From NCBI GenBank assembly GCA_021205485.1, contig JAJPXK010000014.1, forward strand, positions 2,602 through 8,231: a stretch of 5,630 nt of DNA, given 5' to 3'. Positions 1 through 5,030 of the stretch are shown here, piece by piece (the first letter of the stretch is position 1; each line of letters begins with the position of its first letter). The stretch is from Clostridia bacterium. GTDB lineage: Bacteria; Bacillota; Clostridia; Christensenellales; Borkfalkiaceae. The translations under genes and the position numbers were made by a program. The notes beneath the pieces were generated by a model, which searched no databases, was not told where the DNA came from, and was given only the letters and a program-made list of their open reading frames with translations.

Positions 1-34
1 CCGAAAGGAGCGGGCATAAATGTATTTTTTTATC

Positions 35-63
35 ATTTTATACCGTTTTGTGTTAATTGTCAA
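35..63 (-). promoter_or_regulatory. Sigma-A type promoter firing left, out of the window
   Basis: On the minus strand a perfect -35 TTGACA (63-58) is followed by a 17-bp spacer and a -10 TAAAAT (40-35), one mismatch from consensus. Transcription would start near position 28 and leave the window. The gene it serves is not visible: the 28 or so transcribed bases hold no ATG with a Shine-Dalgarno sequence. Its -35 box lies 38 bp from that of the citrate synthase promoter, so the two form a divergent pair. Confidence 0.7.
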
Positions 64-101
64 CACTAAAGGGGGCGTAATGGCATAAACGGCTTTTTTT
101 A

Positions 102-130
102 TTGACAAATCCACATATTTATGTTAAAAT
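102..130 (+). promoter_or_regulatory. Sigma-A type promoter of the citrate synthase gene
   Basis: TTGACA (102-107), a 17-bp spacer and TAAAAT (125-130) give a near-consensus vegetative promoter. A TG at 122-123 adds an extended -10. The start site should lie near 137, leaving a leader of about 35 nt. No operator palindrome is evident apart from the symmetry made by the two divergent -35 boxes themselves. Confidence 0.82.
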
Positions 131-160
131 TTTAATTAATACCTCAAAATAACCTTAAAC

Positions 161-164
161 GGAG
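161..164 (+). promoter_or_regulatory. Shine-Dalgarno site that fixes the TTG start
   Basis: GGAG lies 7 nt before the TTG at 172. An in-frame TAA at 133-135 closes the frame upstream and no ATG or GTG lies between. The first in-frame ATG downstream is more than 100 codons in, inside the conserved fold. TTG is therefore the best start. Confidence 0.8.
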
Positions 165-171
165 CAAAATT

Positions 172-1551
172 TTGGATTTTAATGAAGCCAACCTACTGGT
201 AAAATATTCGCACAAACTTTACGAACTGGCCGAAAAGTCTGCCCTGACCAACAAAATTGAGCCTTCGCTGTACGGCAAGTACGACGTAAAGCGTGGCTTG
301 AGAGAAAGCAACGGCAAGGGCGTGTTATGCGGCCTTACCGAAATTTCTAAAGTCACCTCATGGGATGAATCCGGCGGGCAACGCAGGGAAATCCCCGGCA
401 TTTTATGTTACCAGGGCATAAACGTAAAAGATATTATAAATAACTGCGTGCAGGAAAACCGCTTCGGCTTTGAAGAGACGGTCTACCTTTTGCTGTTCGG
501 AAAATTGCCTACCAAGCAGGAATTTGAGGAATTTAACGAGATGCTCTCGGAATTCAGGGTGCTGCCCCGCAACTTTGTCCGCGACATTATTATGAAACAA
601 CCGGGGAAAGACATAATGAATATGCTTTCAAGGTGCGTTTTAAACCTTTACAGCTACGACCCCGACCCCGACAATATATCCCCCTCCAACGTATTGAGAC
701 AGTGCATACAGCTTATAGCGCAGTTCCCTATGCTGGCAAGCTATTCTTACAGGGCGTACAGATATTACAACACCAACGACGGTTCGCTTATCATCCACAA
801 GCCTGTGCCCGAATACTCCACCGCTCAGAATATACTGCACCTTTTGCGTAAAGACAGTTCTTTTACCGACTTAGAGGCCAAGGTGCTTGACATAAGCCTT
901 ATACTCCACGCAGACCACGGCGGCGGCAACAACTCCACCTTTACAACTCACGTAGTTTCCTCTACGGGCACCGACACATATTCGTCTATAGCGGCCTCGC
1001 TCGGTTCGCTTAAAGGGCCTAAACACGGCGGCGCCAACATAAAGGTTATGCAGATGTTCCAGAACATTAAAGAGAATGTTCCCGACTGGTCGAGGGCGAG
1101 CATAACCGACTATATAAACAAGATATTGAATAAAGAGGCGTTTGACAGAACGGGCCTTATCTACGGCATGGGGCACGCCGTGTATACGGTATCTGACCCG
1201 AGGGCCGAAGTGCTTAAATTTTACGCCGGCAAGCTCGCTATGGAAAAGGGCCGCGAAGACGAGTTCGCTTTGTACGAAACGGTGGCCGACGTAGCATCGC
1301 AGCTTTTACGAGAACAGAAAAAGCTGTCTAAACCCGTATGCACCAATGTGGACTTCTATTCAGGATTTGTATACTCTATGCTCAACCTGCCTACAGATTT
1401 ATACACGCCTATATTCGCCATATCGCGTATCGCTGGCTGGAGCGCGCACCGCATGGAAGAGCTTATAAACGGAAACAGAATAATCCGCCCCTCTTACCGC
1501 TGCGTGAAAGACAACGCCGAATACGTGCCTATGGATAAAAGAGAAGACTAA
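172..1551 (+). CDS. gltA: Citrate synthase (citrate/2-methylcitrate synthase family)
   Basis: This cytoplasmic enzyme condenses acetyl-CoA with oxaloacetate to give citrate and CoA, the entry to the oxidative branch of the TCA cycle. In anaerobic Clostridia that branch mainly supplies 2-oxoglutarate for glutamate. The family's key residues are all visible. H249 in HADHGGGNN matches the citrate-binding His of pig-heart enzyme (H238). H285 in GPKHGGAN, H335 in GMGHAVY and D394 in NVDFYSG match the catalytic triad H274, H320 and D375. The H249-H285 spacing of 36 residues equals that of the pig enzyme as I recall it. At 459 aa it is longer than Bacillus CitZ-type enzymes, mainly through about 75 N-terminal residues before the GILCYQGINVKDI segment. 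The start is TTG with GGAG 7 nt upstream. It is monocistronic, with its own promoter and terminator. Citrate versus 2-methylcitrate synthase activity cannot be settled here; with no prp genes in view, citrate synthase is more likely. Confidence 0.95.
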   Translation: MDFNEANLLVKYSHKLYELAEKSALTNKIEPSLYGKYDVKRGLRESNGKGVLCGLTEISKVTSWDESGGQRREIPGILCYQGINVKDIINNCVQENRFGFEETVYLLLFGKLPTKQEFEEFNEMLSEFRVLPRNFVRDIIMKQPGKDIMNMLSRCVLNLYSYDPDPDNISPSNVLRQCIQLIAQFPMLASYSYRAYRYYNTNDGSLIIHKPVPEYSTAQNILHLLRKDSSFTDLEAKVLDISLILHADHGGGNNSTFTTHVVSSTGTDTYSSIAASLGSLKGPKHGGANIKVMQMFQNIKENVPDWSRASITDYINKILNKEAFDRTGLIYGMGHAVYTVSDPRAEVLKFYAGKLAMEKGREDEFALYETVADVASQLLREQKKLSKPVCTNVDFYSGFVYSMLNLPTDLYTPIFAISRIAGWSAHRMEELINGNRIIRPSYRCVKDNAEYVPMDKRED

Positions 1552-1563
1552 TTTTACAGCATA

Positions 1564-1595
1564 AAAGCCGACTGTCGCCAGTCGGCTTTATTTTT
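1564..1595 (+). terminator. Intrinsic terminator of the citrate synthase gene
   Basis: A perfect 11-bp stem (AAAGCCGACTG, 1564-1574, with CAGTCGGCTTT, 1579-1589) closes a TCGC tetraloop. The T-rich run TTTATTTTT (1587-1595) follows. It begins 12 nt after the stop codon. On the opposite strand the stem is followed by only a short T run, so it could be weakly bidirectional. Confidence 0.92.
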
Positions 1596-1599
1596 GTAT

Positions 1600-1622
1600 A
1601 AAAAACGGCGCGTACGCGCCGT
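1600..1622 (-). terminator. Intrinsic terminator of dnaJ
   Basis: An 18-bp perfect palindrome (ACGGCGCGTACGCGCCGT, 1605-1622) can fold as a 7-bp GC-rich stem with a GTAC loop. On the minus strand it is followed at once by six T residues (1605-1600, the first shared with the stem). It begins 5 nt after the dnaJ stop codon, so it ends the chaperone transcript. Lying next to the opposite-strand terminator, it insulates two convergent genes within 76 bp. Confidence 0.9.
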
Positions 1623-1627
1623 AAATT

Positions 1628-2770
1628 TTACTGTTTATCTATCTTTTTGCCGTACAACGCCGAAACGTTGTTGGCGTACTTTTGCATCTCGTCGCAAGAC
1701 TTTAAAGACACCGAATTTTCATACTCGCCGAGTTTTTTGAGCTGCTCCCGGGTGAGCCTTTTAGGAACGTCTATAACCACCGTTACATAAAGGTTGCCCG
1801 TGCCGTTTACCGTCTTTACGCCCTTGCCGCGAAGAGAGAATTTGGTGCCAGACGCCGTGCCTTCGGGAATTTTAAACTCTATAACGTCATCTATGCCGGG
1901 GACAAGTATCGTGCCGCCGCATACCGCCGTTTTGAACGAGACGGGAACGGTGACATACAGGTCTCTGTCTTCCCGCCTGAAAAGTTTATGAGGCTCTATC
2001 TGGAAATAGATATACAAATCCCCGGGCTCGCCGCCGTTAGGGGCCGCCTGGCCGTAGCCGCGTTTACGCAGGCTGCTGTCTTTATCGACGCCCGCGGGAA
2101 TGTTTACGGTAAAGCGGGTCTCTTTGCGGACGTAGCCCTTGCCTTTGCAGTCGGGGCATTTATCAACGATCTTTTTGCCCGTGCCGCCGCAGTCGGGGCA
2201 GGCGCCTACCTGCACAGTTCTGCCGAAGATGGTATCCTGCTGGTATTTTACCCTGCCGCTGCCGCCGCATTTAGGGCAATTCTGGTATTCGGTTCCTCCT
2301 CTCGCGCCGGTGCCGCGGCAAGACGGGCAGGGCTCGTTGCGGAAGTAGCTGATCTCTTTAGAACAGCCCTTTATGGCGTCGAGGAAGGAAAGGCGGACGG
2401 TCTGTTCTATATCGGCCCCCTTAGCGGGACGCGACTGCTGCCTTGAACCGCCGAAGCCGCCGCCGAACATAGAATTTATTATATCGTCGAAGCCGCCAAA
2501 GCCCGAGAAGCCCCCGTCGGACGAAAAGCTGCCGCCGAAGCCCGAATTAGGATGTTCAAGCTCGTAGTCGTACTGTTTGCGGTTCTGCTCGTCGGATAAA
2601 CCAGCGTTGGCCTCGTTTACCGCTTTGAATTTTTCTGCGGCTTCGCTGTCGCCCGGGTGAAAGTCGGGGTGATACTGCTTGGCGAGCTTTCTGTAAGCCG
2701 ATTTTATTTCGTCCTGAGTGGCTGTTTTAGGAACGCCGAGGACATCGTAATAATTTTTCTTTTCTGCCAT
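1628..2770 (-). CDS. dnaJ: Chaperone protein DnaJ (class A Hsp40 co-chaperone)
   Basis: DnaJ binds unfolded clients, passes them to DnaK and stimulates DnaK ATP hydrolysis in the cytoplasm. The protein is 380 aa (E. coli DnaJ is 376) with full class A layout. The J domain covers 1-70 with HPD at 34-36. A Gly/Phe-rich linker covers about 77-108 and includes the FDDIINSMF segment. The zinc domain (about 135-213) has four CxxCxGxG motifs at C148, C165, C191 and C205. The C-terminal client-binding and dimer domains occupy about 220-355. The start is the ATG at 2770, with GAGG 5 nt upstream, giving the usual MAEKKNYYDVLG opening. The frame stays open to a TTG at 2851, but that 27-residue extension has no ribosome site at normal spacing and is not expected in the family. 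In helix III the usual AYEVLSD reads ANAGLSD, which is unusual. dnaJ lies 350 bp downstream of dnaK and has a promoter candidate of its own at 2945-2973. Confidence 0.97.
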   Translation of the reverse strand: MAEKKNYYDVLGVPKTATQDEIKSAYRKLAKQYHPDFHPGDSEAAEKFKAVNEANAGLSDEQNRKQYDYELEHPNSGFGGSFSSDGGFSGFGGFDDIINSMFGGGFGGSRQQSRPAKGADIEQTVRLSFLDAIKGCSKEISYFRNEPCPSCRGTGARGGTEYQNCPKCGGSGRVKYQQDTIFGRTVQVGACPDCGGTGKKIVDKCPDCKGKGYVRKETRFTVNIPAGVDKDSSLRKRGYGQAAPNGGEPGDLYIYFQIEPHKLFRREDRDLYVTVPVSFKTAVCGGTILVPGIDDVIEFKIPEGTASGTKFSLRGKGVKTVNGTGNLYVTVVIDVPKRLTREQLKKLGEYENSVSLKSCDEMQKYANNVSALYGKKIDKQ

Positions 2771-2775
2771 ATTAA

Positions 2776-2779
2776 CCTC
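2776..2779 (-). promoter_or_regulatory. Shine-Dalgarno site that decides the dnaJ start
   Basis: On the minus strand GAGG lies 5 nt before the ATG at 2770. It supports that ATG over the in-frame TTG at 2851. A second purine-rich stretch, AGAGGGG (2883-2877), lies further up the leader with no ATG, GTG or TTG at useful spacing that opens a real frame. Confidence 0.8.
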
Positions 2780-2785
2780 AGCTCG

Positions 2786-2821
2786 CGAAAATCTTTTCGG
2801 TTTGCTGCCCGAAAATCTTTT
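2786..2821 (-). repeat. 12-bp direct repeat in the dnaJ leader, 24-bp period
   Basis: CGAAAATCTTTT on the plus strand occurs exactly at 2786-2797 and 2810-2821. Each copy is itself a near-palindrome that can fold on the transcript as a small hairpin (GAAAA/TTTTC). The pair ends 6 nt before the dnaJ Shine-Dalgarno site. It could be a protein-binding site or leader RNA structure; the function is unknown. Confidence 0.6.
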
Positions 2822-2840
2822 CTGCGATTTTAAAGGGACA

Positions 2841-2872
2841 AACATTTTCAACGCTTTGCGTTTACAAATGTT
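2841..2872 (-). repeat. Hairpin in the dnaJ leader
   Basis: On the minus strand AACATTT (2872-2866) pairs with AAATGTT (2847-2841). Inside it AACGC pairs with GCGTT around an AAA loop, giving 12 bp with a small internal loop. It lies about 70 nt before the dnaJ start codon and has no T run, so it is not a terminator. It is best read as leader RNA structure. Confidence 0.5.
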
Positions 2873-2882
2873 ATTTCCCCTC

Positions 2883-2925
2883 TTTTTAGTATTTTTAGGG
2901 CATACGTATTATTAAATACTAAAAA
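2883..2925 (-). repeat. Perfect 12-bp inverted repeat at the start of the dnaJ leader
   Basis: TTTTTAGTATTT (2883-2894) and AAATACTAAAAA (2914-2925) are exact reverse complements separated by 19 bp. The spacer contains the 8-bp palindrome ATACGTAT (2902-2909). It begins about 13 nt after the predicted dnaJ start site (near 2938). It could act as an operator on DNA or as an AU-rich stem in the leader. It does not match CIRCE. Confidence 0.6.
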
Positions 2926-2944
2926 TTCACCCTTTTACCGTAAT

Positions 2945-2973
2945 ATTATAGGGTTTTTGCCATAACAAGTGAA
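2945..2973 (-). promoter_or_regulatory. Candidate separate promoter for dnaJ
   Basis: On the minus strand TTCACT (2973-2968, four of six matches to TTGACA), a 17-bp spacer and a perfect TATAAT (2950-2945) lie 175 bp before the dnaJ start codon. The start site would be near 2938. The long gap and hairpins after dnaK make a separate dnaJ promoter plausible. In AT-rich DNA a TATAAT alone is weak evidence. Confidence 0.5.
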
Positions 2974-2982
2974 GGCAAAAAC
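2953..2982 (-). promoter_or_regulatory. Inverted repeat over the dnaJ promoter, possible operator
   Basis: GTTTTTGCC (2953-2961) and GGCAAAAAC (2974-2982) are exact 9-bp inverted copies with 12 bp between them. The repeat covers the -35 box and most of the spacer of the dnaJ promoter candidate, a position where a repressor would block RNA polymerase. The same TTTTTGC/GCAAAAA half-sites form the core of the repeat before dnaK (4969-4990), at a different spacing. It is not CIRCE, and no known regulator site is recognised. Confidence 0.4.
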
Positions 2983-2994
2983 TCATTATTATTT

Positions 2995-3031
2995 AAAAAT
3001 AACAGCCACGAATTGCTGACGCAATTGCGTG
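2995..3031 (-). terminator. Possible weak terminator after dnaK
   Basis: On the minus strand CACG and AATTGC arms (3031-3007) form a 10-bp stem with one bulged base and a 4-nt loop. GCTG and then TTATTTTT (3002-2995) follow. The T run starts 4 nt after the stem instead of directly, so termination may be partial. It lies 90 nt after the dnaK stop codon and could lower read-through into dnaJ. Confidence 0.4.
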
Positions 3032-3067
3032 AATTATTGTAACAATAGTTGTCTTATTTTACGCTTT

Positions 3068-3097
3068 GCAGCGCACGGGCATTTGTCCGTGCGCTGC
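3068..3097 (-). repeat. Strong GC-rich hairpin just after dnaK
   Basis: GCAGCGCACGG (3068-3078) and CCGTGCGCTGC (3087-3097) form a perfect 11-bp stem with an 8-nt loop, 23 nt after the dnaK stop codon. There is no T run on either side, so it is not a standard intrinsic terminator. In this position it may protect the grpE-dnaK mRNA from 3' decay, or act with the weaker T-tailed hairpin 37 nt further on. Confidence 0.65.
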
Positions 3098-3105
3098 GCC
3101 GCTAT

Positions 3106-3133
3106 ATTATAATTATTTAATTAGTGCTGTCTG
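3106..3133 (-). promoter_or_regulatory. Weak promoter candidate at the end of dnaK
   Basis: On the minus strand CAGACA (3133-3128, four of six matches), a 16-bp spacer and a perfect TATAAT (3111-3106) straddle the dnaK stop codon. A transcript from it would open with the strong GC hairpin at 3097-3068 and could end at the T-tailed hairpin near 2995. The AT-rich setting makes a chance match quite possible. Confidence 0.22.
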
Positions 3134-4929
3134 AATTCGGTATCGCCGTTGTCACCGTCATCGTTACCGCCGTTGTTACCACCGTTGTTACTACCCTGCG
3201 TCTGCTGGTAAATCTTGGCGATTACGGGCTGAATTTCGTTGGCGAGCGTGTCTTTCGCGGCATTTATCCTGTCGGTATCGCCCGATTCAAGCTCTGTCTT
3301 GGCCTTGGCTACGGCATCCTCTACCGTCTTCTTGTCGTCGTCAGAGAGTTTGTCGCCCGCCTCTTTTACCGTCTTTTCAAGGCTGTCTATCATGCCCTCA
3401 AGCTCGTTTTTGCTGTCTACGGCCTCTTTACGCTTTTTATCCTCTTCGGCGTACTTTTCGGCGTCTTTTACAGCCTTTTCGATATCCTCGTCAGAGAGGT
3501 TTGTTGAAGCCGTAATGGTGATATTCGTACTCTTGCCCGTGCCTAAGTCTTTGGCCGTAACGTTTACAATGCCGTTGGCGTCTACGTCGAAGGTAACCTC
3601 TATCTGAGGCACGCCGCGGGGCGCGGGAGGAATGTCGGTAAGCATAAACCTGCCGAGCGATTTATTGTCTTTGGCGAACTTTCTTTCGCCCTGCAGCACG
3701 TTGATTTCAACCCCGGGCTGGTTGTCTGCCGCGGTGGAGAACACCTGGCTCTTTTTAACGGGGATTGTGGTGTTGCGTTCGATAAGGGGCGTTGATACGC
3801 CGCCTAACGTTTCGATACCAAGGGTTAAAGGCATTACGTCGAGAAGAAGCACGTCTTTAACTTCGCCCGAAAGAACGCCGCCCTGTATCGCCGCGCCTAT
3901 AGCGACGCATTCGTCGGGGTTGATGCCCTTGAAAGGCTCTTTGCCCGTAACCGACTTAACTTTATCGAATACGGCGGGAATACGCGTTGAACCGCCTACC
4001 ATAATAACCTTGGATATATCGCCGTAGGTGAGGCCTGCGTCGCGCATAGCCCTGCGCATAGGCTCTACGGTGCGTTCCACAAGGTCAGAAGTCAGGCTGT
4101 CGAACTTCTGCTTTGAAAGGTCTATATCAAGGTGTTGAGGCGCGCCGTCAACCACCGTGATGAAGGGCAGGTTGATGTTGGTGCTGCTCATACCAGAAAG
4201 TTCTATCTTTGCCTTTTCTGCGGCCTCTTTGAGCCTCTGCATAGCCATCTTGTCTTTGGAAAGATCTACGCCGGTGTTCTTTTTGAAGGTCTCTACAAGG
4301 TAATCTATAATCTTATTGTCGAAGTCGTCGCCGCCGAGGTGCGTATCGCCGTTTGTAGCGAGAACTTCGAAAACTCCGTCGCCGATTTCAAGAATTGATA
4401 CATCGAACGTGCCGCCGCCGAGATCGTAAATCATAACCTTCTGGCTGCCTTCCTGCTTGTCAAGGCCGTATGCGAGGGCGGCCGCGGTAGGCTCGTTTAT
4501 AATACGCAGAACGTTGAGGCCCGCTATTTTGCCTGCGTCCTTTGTAGCCTGGCGCTGGCTGTCGTTGAAGTATGCGGGGCAGGTGATAACGGCGTCCGTT
4601 ACCTTGCCGCCGAGATAACTTTCGGCGTCGGCCTTAAGTTTGGAAAGGATCATGGCCGAAATTTCCTGAGGGGAATAGCCATTGTCTATATTTACTTTAT
4701 AGGCTTCGCCCATGTGCCTTTTAATTGAAATAACCGTCTTGTCGGGCTGAGCCACGGCAAGTCTTTTCGCCGCCTGGCCGACTATACGGCTTCCGTCTGC
4801 TTTAAAAGAAACTACCGAAGGGGTAGTCCTGCTGCCTTCGCTGTTGGCTATAACGACAGGCTCGCCGCCTTCCATTACAGCTACGCAAGAGTTAGTTGTA
4901 CCTAAGTCTATACCGATTACTTTTCCCAT
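3121..4929 (-). CDS. dnaK: Chaperone protein DnaK (Hsp70)
   Basis: DnaK is the ATP-driven Hsp70 of the cytoplasm. It clamps exposed hydrophobic segments of unfolded proteins in a cycle run by DnaJ and GrpE. The nucleotide-binding domain (about 1-355) shows the phosphate-1 motif GIDLGTTNSCVAV (6-18), K70, NEPTAAALAYG (145-155), the phosphate-2 motif DLGGGTFDVS (169-178), T196 in DTHLGG, and the adenosine motif VGGSTRIP (311-318). The linker VKDVLLLDV (358-366) leads to the beta substrate domain (to about 475) and the helical lid (about 476-575). The region around 70-95 (IKRHMGEAYKVN then SPQEISA) lacks the insertion of proteobacterial DnaKs, as in Gram-positives. The length of 602 aa is close to B. 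subtilis (611). AGGAG lies 10 nt before the ATG. grpE lies 101 bp upstream. The tail ends in GSNN/GGNN repeats and DTEFRQH, where Firmicute DnaKs usually end in an acidic VDADYxVVDDDK-like motif. Confidence 0.98.
   Translation of the reverse strand: MGKVIGIDLGTTNSCVAVMEGGEPVVIANSEGSRTTPSVVSFKADGSRIVGQAAKRLAVAQPDKTVISIKRHMGEAYKVNIDNGYSPQEISAMILSKLKADAESYLGGKVTDAVITCPAYFNDSQRQATKDAGKIAGLNVLRIINEPTAAALAYGLDKQEGSQKVMIYDLGGGTFDVSILEIGDGVFEVLATNGDTHLGGDDFDNKIIDYLVETFKKNTGVDLSKDKMAMQRLKEAAEKAKIELSGMSSTNINLPFITVVDGAPQHLDIDLSKQKFDSLTSDLVERTVEPMRRAMRDAGLTYGDISKVIMVGGSTRIPAVFDKVKSVTGKEPFKGINPDECVAIGAAIQGGVLSGEVKDVLLLDVMPLTLGIETLGGVSTPLIERNTTIPVKKSQVFSTAADNQPGVEINVLQGERKFAKDNKSLGRFMLTDIPPAPRGVPQIEVTFDVDANGIVNVTAKDLGTGKSTNITITASTNLSDEDIEKAVKDAEKYAEEDKKRKEAVDSKNELEGMIDSLEKTVKEAGDKLSDDDKKTVEDAVAKAKTELESGDTDRINAAKDTLANEIQPVIAKIYQQTQGSNNGGNNGGNDDGDNGDTEFRQH
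3148..3195 (-). repeat. 12-nt tandem repeat coding the Gly/Asn tail of DnaK
   Basis: Four degenerate 12-nt units in frame encode GSNN, GGNN, GGND and DGDN (residues 579-594), followed by GD. The first two units differ little at the DNA level, which suggests growth by replication slippage. The segment lies in the disordered tail after the helical lid, where length change should be tolerated. Confidence 0.75.
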
Positions 4930-4957
4930 AATATATATACTCCTAAACTATTTATTC

Positions 4958-5002
4958 TCACGCAAATCTTTTTGCATTGCTGTGCAAAAACATTTGCCGT
5001 GA
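4958..5002 (-). promoter_or_regulatory. 45-nt imperfect inverted repeat between grpE and dnaK
   Basis: The arms pair over 18 bp with one mismatch and one bulge: TCACG/CGTGA outside, CAAAT/ATTTG, then TTTTTGCA/TGCAAAAA around a 6-nt loop (4977-4982). No T run follows on either strand, so it is not an intrinsic terminator. It begins 5 nt after a TATAAT (5012-5007, minus strand) that has no good -35 box, so it would lie at the start of any transcript made from there. Possible roles are an operator, an mRNA processing or stabilising stem, or a leader controlling dnaK. It is not CIRCE. Confidence 0.6.
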
Positions 5003-5030
5003 AGCGATTATAATTTGTTTTGATTTTTAC

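Larger units (their letters stand above)
2771..3120 (-). other. 350-bp dnaK-dnaJ intergenic region, rich in structure, no gene seen
   Basis: Read in the direction of transcription, this gap holds a GC-rich hairpin (3097-3068), a second hairpin with a T-rich tail (3031-2995), a dnaJ promoter candidate (2973-2945) overlapped by a 9-bp inverted repeat, and a leader of about 170 nt with a 12-bp inverted repeat, a further hairpin and two copies of a 12-bp direct repeat. I found no convincing small protein gene on either strand. It is AT-rich compared with the genes around it. The gap is long for a grpE-dnaK-dnaJ operon, where these genes are often closer together. Confidence 0.6.

Noticed and set aside
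1..36. Minus-strand ATG at 36-34 opening a frame (MIKKYIY) off the left edge
   Set aside because: This ATG overlaps the -10 box of the leftward promoter, so it lies before the transcript start, and it has no Shine-Dalgarno site.
20..88. 22-codon plus-strand reading frame with AAAGGAG upstream
   Set aside because: It lies upstream of the citrate synthase promoter and overlaps the divergent promoter, with no visible promoter of its own and no recognisable peptide.
1988..2446. 152-codon plus-strand open frame opposite dnaJ
   Set aside because: It is antisense to the Gly/Cys-rich zinc and linker region of dnaJ. Its Ala-rich product looks like a shadow of that composition, with no family motif.
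2771..2851. 27-residue N-terminal extension of DnaJ starting at TTG
   Set aside because: The ATG at 2770 has a well-placed GAGG and gives the normal DnaJ opening. The extension is encoded by the leader repeats and a hairpin and has no ribosome site at useful spacing. An ATT behind AGAGGGG is in frame but too rare a start to propose.
3007..3060. Palindrome TATTGTAACAATA near 3040 as a regulator site
   Set aside because: Arms of only 6 bp in AT-rich DNA, with no promoter in a matching position, make this indistinguishable from chance.
3124..3507. 127-codon plus-strand open frame opposite the end of dnaK
   Set aside because: Its hydrophobic Val/Leu-rich product mirrors the Asn/Lys/Glu codons of the DnaK lid and tail. 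There is no start signal of its own, so it is a shadow frame.
5007..5012. TATAAT before dnaK as a full internal promoter
   Set aside because: No hexamer at 15-18 bp upstream resembles TTGACA (the 17-bp position reads AGTAAG). It is kept only as context for the inverted repeat that follows.
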